Assembly (NCBI GenBank): GCA_002025645.1
Contig: CP018783.1
Span: 3,100,001-3,164,000 of the forward strand
Direction of reading: 5' to 3'
Origin: Curtobacterium pusillum
GTDB taxonomy: Bacteria; Actinomycetota; Actinomycetes; Actinomycetales; Microbacteriaceae
Length of the DNA: 64,000 bases
The position numbers and the translations under genes are program-made. The first letter of the stretch is position 1; each line of letters starts with the position of its first letter. The notes beneath the pieces were generated by a model. That model saw nothing but the letters and a program-made list of their open reading frames with translations, was not told the origin of the DNA and ran no database searches. Below are positions 16,378 through 25,451 of the stretch, piece after piece.

Positions 16378-17622
16378 TCAGACCGCCGCGGCCTCGACGA
16401 CGCGCGTCACGCCCCGTGCTGCCAGTGCTGCCGGGTCGGCCGCCGTCCGGCTGGTGACGACCGTCACAGCCTCGCCCGCTGCGCGGAGCCGGTGCCACCG
16501 GTCGAAGACCGGCCCACCCGGTGCCAGGTCCGACCGGCGCAGTGGCACGTCCTCGTGGTCGACCTCGACGACGACGGCCGCCGTTCGCGGTGTCGGCGCC
16601 GGGGCGGAGCGGCGGGCGTCGGCGACGACCTCGGCGTAGCGGCGTCCGAGAGGCTTGACCCGGTTGTCGACGTCGAGGAGCCCGAGTGAGTACTCGAGGT
16701 CCTTGAAGTCACCGAGGTCACGCGAGACGTCGTGCGAGCACCACCACGTGATCGCGTGCAGCCGCTCGGTGGTGAGGGCCGCCGCGATCGTCCGCTCGAG
16801 GAACTCCGGCATCTCGGACTCGGCGAGGTGGCGGTCCGGTGCGCCGACCTCCTGCAACCACACCGGGCGCTCGGCATCGGTCGCGAACGCGCGGGAGAGC
16901 TCGATCATCCACTCGGCGTGCCGCACCGATTCGTCGGAGAGCGCGCCGTACCGACCCGCCACCCCGTTGAAGATCCACGAGTGCACGGTCGTGACGTCCC
17001 CGAGCCGGCTGGCGTGCGTCGGGACGAACGGGTGGCCGTCCCGGTACCAGAGGTGGTCGTTCTCGCTGTGCGTGACGACGTGACGGGGGTCCTTGTCCCG
17101 CGGTGCGTCGAGCAACGACTGCAGCCAGTGCGTGACCTGCGCGGTGTCGGCGGGCATCGCGGCGGGGTTCGGCGGCTGGAACTGGTTGACCTCGTTGCCG
17201 AGCGTCAGACCCGTGAAGTTCGGCCGGTCCCGGACCGCGTCGTAGACGGCGGACACGAGGGCCGCCTGCGCATCGATGGCCGGCTGGTCCGTGAACATGT
17301 TGCCGTCGTGCCAGTTCACGAGCCACGCCGGGACGAAGTCGAAGCCGGACATGTGCCCCTGGATCACGTCGACACTCGCGTCCAACCCGAACTCGCCGGC
17401 CACGTCGACCACGGCGGCGACGTCGTCGAGCGCCCGACGTCGGATCAGGGTGCGGTTCGGCTGGAGCGTCGGCCACAGCGGGAACAGCCTGACGTGGTCG
17501 AGTCCGAGCCCGGCGACCGCCTCGAGGTCGCGGCGCACGGTGTCGACGTCGACCGCCTGCCACTGGAACATCCAGTCGGTCGACGGTACGTAGTTCACGC
17601 CGAAGCGCGTGGCGGTGGTCAT
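16378..17622 (-). CDS. GH5-like glycoside hydrolase (probable beta-mannosidase/glycosidase)
   Basis: 414-residue TIM-barrel hydrolase. Acid/base Glu144 in TLGNEVNQF and nucleophile Glu258 in WLQEVGAP are at the ends of strands 4 and 7 as in clan GH-A. The start RFGVNYVPSTDW and VRLFPLWPTLQPN resemble GH5 enzymes related to those cleaving the Man-beta-1,4-GlcNAc core of N-glycans in bifidobacteria (subfamily GH5_18, from recall). The last 70 residues form a small beta domain. No signal peptide. Overlaps the LacI gene by four bases, so it is co-expressed with its regulator. Assignment to GH5 is good, to subfamily only suggestive. Confidence 0.8.
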   Translation of the reverse strand: MTTATRFGVNYVPSTDWMFQWQAVDVDTVRRDLEAVAGLGLDHVRLFPLWPTLQPNRTLIRRRALDDVAAVVDVAGEFGLDASVDVIQGHMSGFDFVPAWLVNWHDGNMFTDQPAIDAQAALVSAVYDAVRDRPNFTGLTLGNEVNQFQPPNPAAMPADTAQVTHWLQSLLDAPRDKDPRHVVTHSENDHLWYRDGHPFVPTHASRLGDVTTVHSWIFNGVAGRYGALSDESVRHAEWMIELSRAFATDAERPVWLQEVGAPDRHLAESEMPEFLERTIAAALTTERLHAITWWCSHDVSRDLGDFKDLEYSLGLLDVDNRVKPLGRRYAEVVADARRSAPAPTPRTAAVVVEVDHEDVPLRRSDLAPGGPVFDRWHRLRAAGEAVTVVTSRTAADPAALAARGVTRVVEAAAV

Positions 17623-18677
17623 CGGTCTCCCTCGGTCGGAGCGGCATCGGCGGGTGCTGGGCCGGTCGACCCACGGACGTGCAGGGCTCGGCCGCTCACC
17701 TCGGCGTCGGCGACGTCCTCGCCGCGCACGAGTCGTTCGACGAGTGCGACCGCGGTGCGGGCGGACTCCTCGACGGGGGCGTCCAGCGCGGTGAGCGTCG
17801 GGCGGACGATCGAGGAGACCCACGAGTCCTCCCAGGCGACGACGGACAGGTCCTCCGGCACGCGGACGCCGAGTTCGGGTGCGTGCGCGATCACCTCGGC
17901 GGCGATCGCCTCGCCGTCGAGGACGATCGCGGTCGCGCCGTCGAGCCGGCCGAGCAGGTCGGCGACCGGATCCTCGCTGTGGGCGCGCCAGTCGAGCACG
18001 AGCGCCTCCACACCGCGTCGGTTCGCCGCCGCGGTGAAGCGGGCGTCGCGGGCGCTCGTGTGCGCGAGTGTCGGCCCGTCGCCGACGCGGGCGATCCGCC
18101 GGTGGCCGAGCGCACCGAGGTGGTCGAGCAGTGCCTCGGTCGCGTCGGCGTCCCCGACGGTGACCGCGGGGATCGTGCTGCCGGGGACGGGGGCGCCGAG
18201 CATCACCGCGGGGGCGGAGAGGTGCTGCAGCAGCGACGTGCGCGGGTCGTCGGTGCGGACGTCGACGAGCAGGAACCCGTCGACCCGCTGCTCGGTCCAC
18301 CACTGCCGGTAGACCTCGGCCTCGTCCTCGGCGCGCACCAGCGTCATCGAGAGGGACCAGCCGATCGCGGCGAGCGGTTCGGTGAGGCCGGCGATCAGGC
18401 GCATCGTGAACGGGTCGCGCTGGAAGGTGTCCCGCGAGCGTGCGAGCACGAGACCGAGACTCCGTCCCGCGCTGCCGGAGAGCTTCCGACTCGCGAGGTT
18501 CGGGCGCCAGTTCAGGTCGTCGGCCGCCTTGCGGATGCGGGCCGCGGTCGCGGCGGAGACGTTCGGGCGTCCGTTGAAGACGTGCGAGACCGCCGACGTG
18601 GAGACCCCGGCGCGCTTGGCGACCTGCGCGATGGTGACGCGGCGACGGTCGACGGCGCCGGCGGTGGTGTCGCTCAT
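17619..18677 (-). CDS. LacI family transcriptional regulator of the glycan locus
   Basis: 352-residue repressor. The helix-turn-helix is TIAQVAKRAGVSTSAVSHVFNG, the hinge is NLASRKLSGSAG, and a periplasmic-binding-like sensor domain follows. The ATG at 18677 is used; the longer frame starting at 18734 would read through the promoter. Two palindromes with central CG, at 18709-18722 and 18740-18753, lie between it and the solute-binding protein gene. It likely represses both directions until an oligosaccharide binds. Stop and GH5 start overlap (ATGA). Confidence 0.9.
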   Translation of the reverse strand: MSDTTAGAVDRRRVTIAQVAKRAGVSTSAVSHVFNGRPNVSAATAARIRKAADDLNWRPNLASRKLSGSAGRSLGLVLARSRDTFQRDPFTMRLIAGLTEPLAAIGWSLSMTLVRAEDEAEVYRQWWTEQRVDGFLLVDVRTDDPRTSLLQHLSAPAVMLGAPVPGSTIPAVTVGDADATEALLDHLGALGHRRIARVGDGPTLAHTSARDARFTAAANRRGVEALVLDWRAHSEDPVADLLGRLDGATAIVLDGEAIAAEVIAHAPELGVRVPEDLSVVAWEDSWVSSIVRPTLTALDAPVEESARTAVALVERLVRGEDVADAEVSGRALHVRGSTGPAPADAAPTEGDR

Positions 18678-18695
18678 GCCGTCGAGCGTAGAGGG

Positions 18696-18753
18696 TTGAC
18701 CCATTCGTGTAAAGCGGTATACGTTGCTCGTCACCTGAAGTACACCGCTGTAC
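18696..18753 (+). promoter_or_regulatory. Promoter with two LacI-type operators
   Basis: TTGACC (18696-18701) and TATACG (18718-18723) with 16-bp spacing form a plausible sigma-70-like promoter for the transporter operon. Operator 1, GTAAAGCGGTATAC (18709-18722), covers the spacer and -10. Operator 2, GTACACCGCTGTAC (18740-18753), has six of seven pairs symmetric. Centres are 31 bp apart, three helical turns, so dimers would lie on one face. Confidence 0.7.
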
Positions 18754-18799
18754 CAAACGCATCGCGAACCGCTCCACCGACCACTGCCAGGGAGGCACC

Positions 18800-20089
18800 G
18801 TGACGGACGGCATCAGCAGGCGCACCCTCCTCGGAGCCGGCCTCGGCGCCGGGCTCCTCGCGCCGATCCTCGCCGGGTGCAGCGCACTCAGGCCGGCCTC
18901 GAGCGGACCGGGGACGCTCAGCGTCCACACCCAGTTGAGCGGCGCGGTCGCCGGGGCGCAGACGTTCACGGACGTCGTCGCGGCCTACCGGCGCCGCACC
19001 GACCGCCGGGTGGCCCTGCTGTCGAACGGCTCGGACCTGCCCATCGTCTTCGAGACCAGTTCGCTCGCCGGCAAGGAAGCGGACGTCGCCATCGTGAACA
19101 TGGTCGGGCGCACGCTGTCGTGGACGGGGGAGCACGCGACCGTCCCGGTGAACCAGTACCTCGACGACTGGGGGCTGCGCGACCTGATCATCCCCGAGGC
19201 GATCGACGAGTGGACCGATCCCGAAGGCCGGGTCCGCGCGTTCCCCTTCACCCGGACGAACTGGCCCGTGTCGTTCAACACCGCGCTCCTCGAGCAGGCC
19301 GGGGTGAGCGAGATCCCGACCACCTCCGACCAGCTCATCGCCGCGGCCGATCGGTTGCGTGCTGTCGGCATCGGCCCCGTGACCGTCGGTGGCTCGGACT
19401 GGAGCGGACAGAAGCTCCTCATGCAGATCATCCAGGGGTTCGTCTCCCAGGACGAGGCCGCCACCGTCTTCTCGACGGGGAAGATCTCGGAGAGTGCCGG
19501 AGCGGTCCGCGGCGTGCAGCACTTCGTCGAGCTCCGCGACGCCGGGGTCTTCGTCGACTCGGTGCAGGGCTTCACGTCGGACTCCGAGCTCACGCAGTTC
19601 ACCACCCGCAAGGCGGCGATCGTGCCGGCGATGTCGTCGGCGCTCGCGCTCGTGTCGAAGGAACGAGCGGAGGAGGTCACGGTCGGCGGCTGGCCGGTGC
19701 CGTCCGAGCACGCCGCGATCGCGCACCCGAGCGTCATCAAGAGCTACAACGGGCACGGTATCTGGATCAGCGAGAACGGCCGGGACAAGCTCGACCTCAT
19801 CAAGCCGTTCGTGCAGTACCTCTACTCCGCCGCGGTCACGAGCGAGTTCGTCCTCGACTCCGGCCGGGACATGAGCCGCATCACCGGGACCGTCAGCCGT
19901 GACTTCCCGCTCGTCGCCCAGGCGTCGAAGCTCACCGACGACCAGGTCACCCCGGTGATGCTGCCCGATCTGCTCGTGCCCGACTCGGCGTACGAGCCGA
20001 TGATCCGCGCGACGTCGCTCGCCTACGGCAGCGGGACCTCCGCCGACCGCATCATCGACCTCTTCGAGCGCGCCTACACGGCCGCCTGA
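18800..20089 (+). CDS. ABC sugar transporter, solute-binding lipoprotein (CUT1)
   Basis: Extracellular binding protein for an oligosaccharide importer, 429 residues. The N-terminus has SRRTLLGAG, like a Tat signal, ending in lipobox LAGC with Cys27, so a lipoprotein anchored outside the membrane. The mature part has the type 1 SBP fold signs: ADVAIVNMVG, FPFTRTNWPVSFNTALLEQAG and ALVSKERAEEVTVGGWPVP. GTG at 18800 follows GGAGG. First gene of the five-gene operon transcribed rightwards from the LacI-controlled promoter. No ATPase gene is in the operon; a shared MsiK-type ATPase elsewhere is the usual actinobacterial solution. Confidence 0.92.
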   Translation: MTDGISRRTLLGAGLGAGLLAPILAGCSALRPASSGPGTLSVHTQLSGAVAGAQTFTDVVAAYRRRTDRRVALLSNGSDLPIVFETSSLAGKEADVAIVNMVGRTLSWTGEHATVPVNQYLDDWGLRDLIIPEAIDEWTDPEGRVRAFPFTRTNWPVSFNTALLEQAGVSEIPTTSDQLIAAADRLRAVGIGPVTVGGSDWSGQKLLMQIIQGFVSQDEAATVFSTGKISESAGAVRGVQHFVELRDAGVFVDSVQGFTSDSELTQFTTRKAAIVPAMSSALALVSKERAEEVTVGGWPVPSEHAAIAHPSVIKSYNGHGIWISENGRDKLDLIKPFVQYLYSAAVTSEFVLDSGRDMSRITGTVSRDFPLVAQASKLTDDQVTPVMLPDLLVPDSAYEPMIRATSLAYGSGTSADRIIDLFERAYTAA

Positions 20090-20113
20090 CCCCCACCCGA
20101 GAAGGAGCTCCCC

Positions 20114-21049
20114 ATGGCAGTGCTCGTCGAGGAACCACCCGTCCGGTCCGCCGGCACCCCACCGCGCCCGTCCCGTCGTCGCCCGGCCGTCGGCACCGCA
20201 CGGGGCAGCTTCCCGACGTTCGCGATCCCGGCACTCGCCTGGTACGGCGTGTTCATGATCGGCCCGGTCGTCGCGATGATCGTCATCGCGTTCCTCAGCT
20301 GGCCCGGCATGCTCGTCACGCCGACGTTCGCCGGTCTCGACAACTTCCGGGTGCTGTTCTCCGACGAGACCTTCTGGGCGGCGGTCCGGAACAGCACGGT
20401 CCAGATCGTGATCGGTCTGCCGATCATGATCGTGCTCGCGTTCCTGCTCGCCTTCCACGTGGTGCAGAAGCCCCGCGGCCACCGGGTCCTCCGCTACCTG
20501 CTGTTCATCCCCGCGCTCATCTCGGCCCCGGCGACGGCCATGATGTTCTACGCGATGCTCAACCCCGACGGTCTCGTGAACGGAGTCCTCGAGACGCTGG
20601 GCATCGGCGGCAAGGCCTGGCTCGCCGATCCCGCCACGGCGCTCGGTGCCCTCATCGTCGTCGACCTCTGGGCCGGCATCGGCTACTCGGCGGTCCTCAT
20701 CGCGAGCCGGCTCGACGGTGTCGACGGCGAGGTCGTCCAGGCGGCCCGGATGGACGGTGCCGGATCGTGGCGCCTGGCGTGGGGCGTGTACTGGCCGATC
20801 GCCCGGGACTTCATCGGGGTCGTCGCGATGCTGCAGTTCCTGTCGATGCTGTTCAGCTCGGCGCAGAACGTCCTGCTGCTGACCCAGGGCGGACCGGGGA
20901 CGGCGACCACCACCCTGTCGTACCTCGTGTACCAGAAGGCGTTCGTCGACACCGACCTCGGCTACAGCCAGGCCGTCGGCGTGGTCCTGTTCGTCTTCGG
21001 CCTCGTGGGCATGTTCATCATCCGTCGCGTCCTGCGCAAGACGCACTGA
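20114..21049 (+). CDS. ABC sugar transporter permease (MalF type)
   Basis: 311 residues, six TM helices after a basic Pro/Arg-rich head. The EAA loop reads EVVQAARMDGAGSWRLAWGVYWPI, the site that contacts the ATPase. Start ATG at 20114 with AGAAGGAG in front. First permease of the CUT1 pair, 24 bases after the binding-protein gene. Confidence 0.92.
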   Translation: MAVLVEEPPVRSAGTPPRPSRRRPAVGTARGSFPTFAIPALAWYGVFMIGPVVAMIVIAFLSWPGMLVTPTFAGLDNFRVLFSDETFWAAVRNSTVQIVIGLPIMIVLAFLLAFHVVQKPRGHRVLRYLLFIPALISAPATAMMFYAMLNPDGLVNGVLETLGIGGKAWLADPATALGALIVVDLWAGIGYSAVLIASRLDGVDGEVVQAARMDGAGSWRLAWGVYWPIARDFIGVVAMLQFLSMLFSSAQNVLLLTQGGPGTATTTLSYLVYQKAFVDTDLGYSQAVGVVLFVFGLVGMFIIRRVLRKTH

Positions 21050-21073
21050 CCAGCACCGACCAGGGAGACCACC

Positions 21074-21928
21074 ATGGCCAAAGCGCCCGTCGGCACGAAG
21101 CTCCGCGACCGGATCGGCTCGATCACCAGCGGCACAGTCGCCTGGATCTACGCTGCACTGCTGATCCTGCCCTTCTACTACTTCGTCGTCTCGTCGTTCA
21201 AGGACAACGACGGCATCTTCGAGTCCCCACTGGCGTTGCCGGCGTCGTGGGACCTCGACAACTTCGTCGGCGCGATCCGGCAGGCGTCCCTCGGGCCGGC
21301 GATCGCGAACTCGGTCATCACCACCGTCGCCGCGCTCGCGCTCACGCTGCTCCTGGCGCTGCCGGCGTCCTTCGCCCTCGCCCGGGCCACCGGCCGCGCC
21401 GGCAAGATCGTCGAGGGACTGTTCTCCCTCGGGTTCCTCATCCCGTCCTTCGCCGCACTGTTCCCGACGTTCCTGCTGGCGGCGACCATGGGGCTGTTCC
21501 ACACGCGGACGTTCCTCGTGCTGCTCCTGCCCGCCACGGCGATGCCCCTCGCGATCGTCATCCTCACGCAGTTCATGCGGACGATCCCGCGCGAACTCGA
21601 GGAAGCGGCGTCGATGGACGGCGCTTCGGCGTGGCAGGTGATGCGCCAGGTCTACCTGCCGATCTGCATCCCCGGAATCGCCACGGTGCTCCTGCTGAAC
21701 TTCCTGTCGTTCTGGAACGAGTACCTCTACGCCCTCGTCCTCATCGGACCGGACACCGCGCAGCGCACGATCCAGGTGGCGTTGCCGACGCTCAAGGTCG
21801 ACGCGGGGACGGACTACGGGATGCTCATGGCCGGCACCCTCTTCACGCTGCTTCCGGTGTACCTCGTCTACACGATCCTGCAGCGTCAGATGCAGAAGGC
21901 CCTCGTCTCCGGGGCGATCAAGGGATGA
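21074..21928 (+). CDS. ABC sugar transporter permease (MalG type)
   Basis: 284 residues, six TM helices. The EAA loop is ELEEAASMDGASAWQVMRQVYLPI. WNEYLYALVLI and the ending LVSGAIKG are standard for MalG-type permeases. ATG at 21074 follows AGGGAG. Its stop overlaps the ATG of the GH3 gene by four bases, coupling import to intracellular glycan cleavage. Confidence 0.92.
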   Translation: MAKAPVGTKLRDRIGSITSGTVAWIYAALLILPFYYFVVSSFKDNDGIFESPLALPASWDLDNFVGAIRQASLGPAIANSVITTVAALALTLLLALPASFALARATGRAGKIVEGLFSLGFLIPSFAALFPTFLLAATMGLFHTRTFLVLLLPATAMPLAIVILTQFMRTIPRELEEAASMDGASAWQVMRQVYLPICIPGIATVLLLNFLSFWNEYLYALVLIGPDTAQRTIQVALPTLKVDAGTDYGMLMAGTLFTLLPVYLVYTILQRQMQKALVSGAIKG

Positions 21929-24186
21929 CCGTCACCGCCGGCAACCTCGACGTCCGGGCCCGGATCGGTCAGGCGAACCAACGGCTCAAGGGCTGGGAGG
22001 CCGTGCGATGGGTCGACGGCCGACCGCGCATCACCGACGTCCTCCGCGCCGAGGTCGACCGGTGGGGCGGGATCGGAGCCGTCTACGGCGTGCTCCGTGC
22101 GGACCCGTGGTCGGGCGTGCACTGGGGCAACGGCATCCCGCCCGAGCGCTCGGCCGAGGCGTACGCGGCGGTGCAGGAGCACGTGGTGGCGCACAGCGAC
22201 GGCGGGGTCCCGACCCTGTTCGTCGAGGAGGTCCCGCACGGACTGCAGGCGCTCGGTGCCACCACCCTCCCCGTGAACCTCGCGCTCGGAGCCGCGATGG
22301 ACGCCGACCTCGTCGAGGAACTCGCCGCCGCGGTCGCCGCCGAGGTCCGCGCCCGCGGCACCCACGTCGCGTTGGTTTCCGGCCTCGACGTCCTCCGCGA
22401 CGCCCGCTGGGGCCGTGCCGAGGAGTGCTGGTCGGAGGACGCCGCGCTCGCCGCGATCATGGTGCGCGCCACGGTGCGCGGCATGCAGGGCAGCGGTGGC
22501 GGACCGATCGACGACCGGCACGTCGCCGTCGTCGCCAAGCACCTCGCTGGTCAGGGAGCGGGGATCGGCGGTCGGAACGGCTCGGGAGCGCCGATCGGCC
22601 GACGGGAGCTCGCCGAGGTCCACCTGCCGCCCGCGTTCGCCGCGGCCGAGGAACACGTCGCCGGGTTCATGGCCGCATACAACGACGTCGACGGGGTGCC
22701 CTGCTGCGGCAACCGCGACCTGCTCACCACCACCATCCGCGACGCGTGGGGGTGGGACGGCGTCGTCATGGCCGACGGCACCGCGATCGACCGCCTCCGC
22801 GACACCACGCCCGACCCCGCGACCGCCGCCGCGGTCGCACTCCGGGCCGGCGTCGACCTGAGCCTGTGGGACGACGCGTACACGCACCTCGACGAAGCGC
22901 TCGAACGCGGGCTCGTCGCGGTCGCCGACCTCGACCGCGCCGTCGACCGTGTCCTGGCGCTCAAGGAACGCGTCGGACTGCTCGACGTGCACCCCGTCAC
23001 CGCCTCCCCCGACCCCGCCCGCGAGCGCGCGACGGCGACCATCGCCGGGCGAGCGGCCCGCAGGTCCGTGGTCGCCGTCGACACCGGCGTGCTCCCGCTC
23101 GCGTCCGACGTGACCGTCGCGCTGCTCGGTCCGAACGCCGACGACGTCGACGCGCTGCTGGGCGACTACTCGCCACCGCGACCGCTGGTCGACCCCGGCA
23201 CGTCCACGGTCCGCTCCGCCCTGGAGGCACGGCTCGGCCCCGACAGGGTCCGCCACACCGCGGGTAGTCGGCTCCGACACCCCCTGCCGGACGCCGCGGA
23301 CGCGGTCGCGGCGGCACTCGCGGGCGCGGACGCCGCCGTCGTCGTGCTCGGCGGGTCCAGCCGACGCACCTACGACGACGGGTTCGAGGACAACGGCGCC
23401 GTGAGCGGACCAGCCCCGGACACCACGAACGGCGAAGGAGTCGATCTCGCCTCGGTGGCCGTCCCGGACCCGCAACTCGCGCTGCTGCGCCGCGCGCGGG
23501 ACGCCGGACTGCCCGTCGTCGCGGTCGTGGTGGACGGCCGCCCCCGGGTCCTCACCGAGGTCCGGGCGCTCGCGGACGCCGTCCTGGTGGTGCCGTTCCC
23601 CGGGCCGACCGGCGGCACGGCGATCGTCGACGTGCTCTTCGGAGCGGCGGCGGAGGGACGGCTCCCGGCGACGTGGCCCGGTGCCGACGGCGTGCAACCG
23701 GCCGCCCACGACGAACGGCTCGAGACCGCGCGCGGCTACGTCGACGTCACCGCACCGAACACCGTCACCGGCCTGCCGGGACCGGGGCGGGCAGTGGAGG
23801 TGGGACTCGACGCGGTGACGGACGCGATCACCGTGTCGCGCCTCCAGGCCGGTGACCGGGTGACCGTCCCGGTGACCGTCACGAACAAGTCGGACGTGCC
23901 ACGACGGGTGTCGGTGCCGCTCTGGGGGCGGCGCCGCGAGCCCGGTGTCCGGCCGCGACGCCGGATCGTGCTCGCCCTGGTGACGCTCGACGTGCCGGCC
24001 GGCCGGACGGTCACGGCCGGGTTCCCGCTCGGACGCGCGGCCCTCGGGACCTGGGGGGACGACCTCCGGCCCACGGTGCGCCCTCTCGAGGTGGACTGCT
24101 GGACGGACGACGTGCTCGACCCGCCTCCGGACGCGGTGCGCCTGCGCATCACCGACGAGGACGGGGCCGTAGCGTGGGTGGGATGA
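21925..24186 (+). CDS. Glycoside hydrolase family 3
   Basis: 753-residue GH3 enzyme removing terminal sugars from beta-linked glycans. The barrel domain contains VAVVAKHLAGQG (the usual KHF-like loop), FMAAYNDVDGVPCCGN, and the nucleophile Asp284 in VVMADGTAI. The second, alpha/beta sandwich domain begins about residue 350 (VTVALLGPNADD) and ends with a fibronectin-like part (VPVTVTNKSDVPRRVSVPLW). No signal peptide: it acts on imported sugar. Couplings ATGA at both ends. The KHxxG/A and NxxD features suggest a glucosidase, xylosidase or N-acetylglucosaminidase; this cannot be decided. Confidence 0.88.
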   Translation: MTVTAGNLDVRARIGQANQRLKGWEAVRWVDGRPRITDVLRAEVDRWGGIGAVYGVLRADPWSGVHWGNGIPPERSAEAYAAVQEHVVAHSDGGVPTLFVEEVPHGLQALGATTLPVNLALGAAMDADLVEELAAAVAAEVRARGTHVALVSGLDVLRDARWGRAEECWSEDAALAAIMVRATVRGMQGSGGGPIDDRHVAVVAKHLAGQGAGIGGRNGSGAPIGRRELAEVHLPPAFAAAEEHVAGFMAAYNDVDGVPCCGNRDLLTTTIRDAWGWDGVVMADGTAIDRLRDTTPDPATAAAVALRAGVDLSLWDDAYTHLDEALERGLVAVADLDRAVDRVLALKERVGLLDVHPVTASPDPARERATATIAGRAARRSVVAVDTGVLPLASDVTVALLGPNADDVDALLGDYSPPRPLVDPGTSTVRSALEARLGPDRVRHTAGSRLRHPLPDAADAVAAALAGADAAVVVLGGSSRRTYDDGFEDNGAVSGPAPDTTNGEGVDLASVAVPDPQLALLRRARDAGLPVVAVVVDGRPRVLTEVRALADAVLVVPFPGPTGGTAIVDVLFGAAAEGRLPATWPGADGVQPAAHDERLETARGYVDVTAPNTVTGLPGPGRAVEVGLDAVTDAITVSRLQAGDRVTVPVTVTNKSDVPRRVSVPLWGRRREPGVRPRRRIVLALVTLDVPAGRTVTAGFPLGRAALGTWGDDLRPTVRPLEVDCWTDDVLDPPPDAVRLRITDEDGAVAWVG

Positions 24187-25451
24187 CGACGACGCTCGAC
24201 GACGAGATCGCCTGCACCGTGCGCGGTGCGGCAGACCGTGTCCGAACCGCGCTCGGGACGGAGATCGGCGACCGCGTCGAACGCGCGCTCCGCCGGACGC
24301 TCACCGACACGATCACCGTGGACGACGACGGCGCGTTCGTGATCACCGGCGACATCCCGGCGATGTGGCTGCGCGACTCGACGACCCAGATGACCCCGTA
24401 CCTGCGCCTCGTGGGGGAGTCCCCGGCCCTCGCCGACGTGTTGTGGGCGGTCGTCGCCCGGCAGTTCCGGCTCATCGAGCACGACCCGTACGCGAACTCG
24501 TTCAACCGAGAACCGAACGGTGCGCACTACGACGACCACGACCTCAACGCGGACCCGCTCGTCTGGGAGCAGAAGTACGAGGTCGACAGCCTGGCCTACC
24601 CGGTGACCTTCGCGCACGCGCTCTGGCGTGCCACCGGGTCGACCGAGGTGCTCGACGACCGAGCGCAGCGGGTGTTCCGGACGATCGTCGACCAGTGGAC
24701 CGCGGAGCAGGACCACGACCGGTCGCCGTACCGGTTCGTGCGACCCGGAGCGATCGCGACCGAGACGCTCGCGCGGGACGGCCGCGGCACGCCGGTGGCC
24801 GTCACGGGGATGACGTGGAGCGGTTTCCGGCCCTCCGACGACGCGTGCACGTACGGGTACAACGTCCCGGCGAACCTGTTCGCGGCGCAGGCGCTGCTCG
24901 CGATCGCGGCGATCGCCCGGTCGGTCTGGGACGACGGCGGACTCGCTGCCGACGCGGATGCACTCCGGGCAGCGATCCTGGACGGTGTCTCCCGCCACGG
25001 GATCGTCCCAGGGCCGGACGGTGCGCCCGTGTACGCGTACGAGGTGGACGGCCTCGGCGGGGTGCTGCTGATGGACGACGCGAACACCCCGTCGCTGTTG
25101 TCCCTGCCGCTGGACGCACCCGACGTCGTGGACCGGTCGGTGTGGGAGGCGACCCGGTCGTTCGTGACCTCGCCGGCGAACCCGTACTGGTACTCCGGCT
25201 CGGTCGCGTCCGGGATCGGGAGCCCGCACACGCTGCCGCGCCGGGTGTGGCCGATCGCGCTCGCCGTCGAGGGGCTCGTCTCGACGTCGTCCGCACGGCG
25301 GCGGGAGCTGCTCGACCTGCTCGTGGCGACCGACGCCGGGACCGGGGACATGCACGAGTCGTTCGACGTCGACGACCCGACGCAGTACTCCCGCCCGTGG
25401 TTCTCGTGGGCCGACGCGATGTTCTGCGAGCTGGCGCTGGCTTCCGACTAG
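24183..25451 (+). CDS. GH125 exo-alpha-1,6-mannosidase
   Basis: 422-residue metal-independent glycosidase. DIPAMWLRDSTTQMTPYL near the N-terminus and the motif GFRPSDDACTYGYNVPANLF are diagnostic of GH125, and MLWF-like FSWADAMFCEL ends it, as is usual. Family members trim non-reducing alpha-1,6-mannose. It is the last gene of the transporter operon and overlaps the GH3 stop (ATGA). A TAGCGT box seven bases ahead of its ATG hints at an additional internal leaderless promoter. It makes mannose-rich glycans (N-glycan core, yeast mannan) the likely substrate of the locus. Confidence 0.92.
   Translation: MTTTLDDEIACTVRGAADRVRTALGTEIGDRVERALRRTLTDTITVDDDGAFVITGDIPAMWLRDSTTQMTPYLRLVGESPALADVLWAVVARQFRLIEHDPYANSFNREPNGAHYDDHDLNADPLVWEQKYEVDSLAYPVTFAHALWRATGSTEVLDDRAQRVFRTIVDQWTAEQDHDRSPYRFVRPGAIATETLARDGRGTPVAVTGMTWSGFRPSDDACTYGYNVPANLFAAQALLAIAAIARSVWDDGGLAADADALRAAILDGVSRHGIVPGPDGAPVYAYEVDGLGGVLLMDDANTPSLLSLPLDAPDVVDRSVWEATRSFVTSPANPYWYSGSVASGIGSPHTLPRRVWPIALAVEGLVSTSSARRRELLDLLVATDAGTGDMHESFDVDDPTQYSRPWFSWADAMFCELALASD

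Noticed and set aside
24174..24182. Earlier start for the GH125 gene (three extra codons)
   Set aside because: ATG 24183 is in the ATGA overlap and the family head begins there.
20767..24186. 1139-codon frame starting inside the first permease gene
   Set aside because: Only the part from 21925 is GH3; the earlier part overlaps two intact permease genes in another frame.
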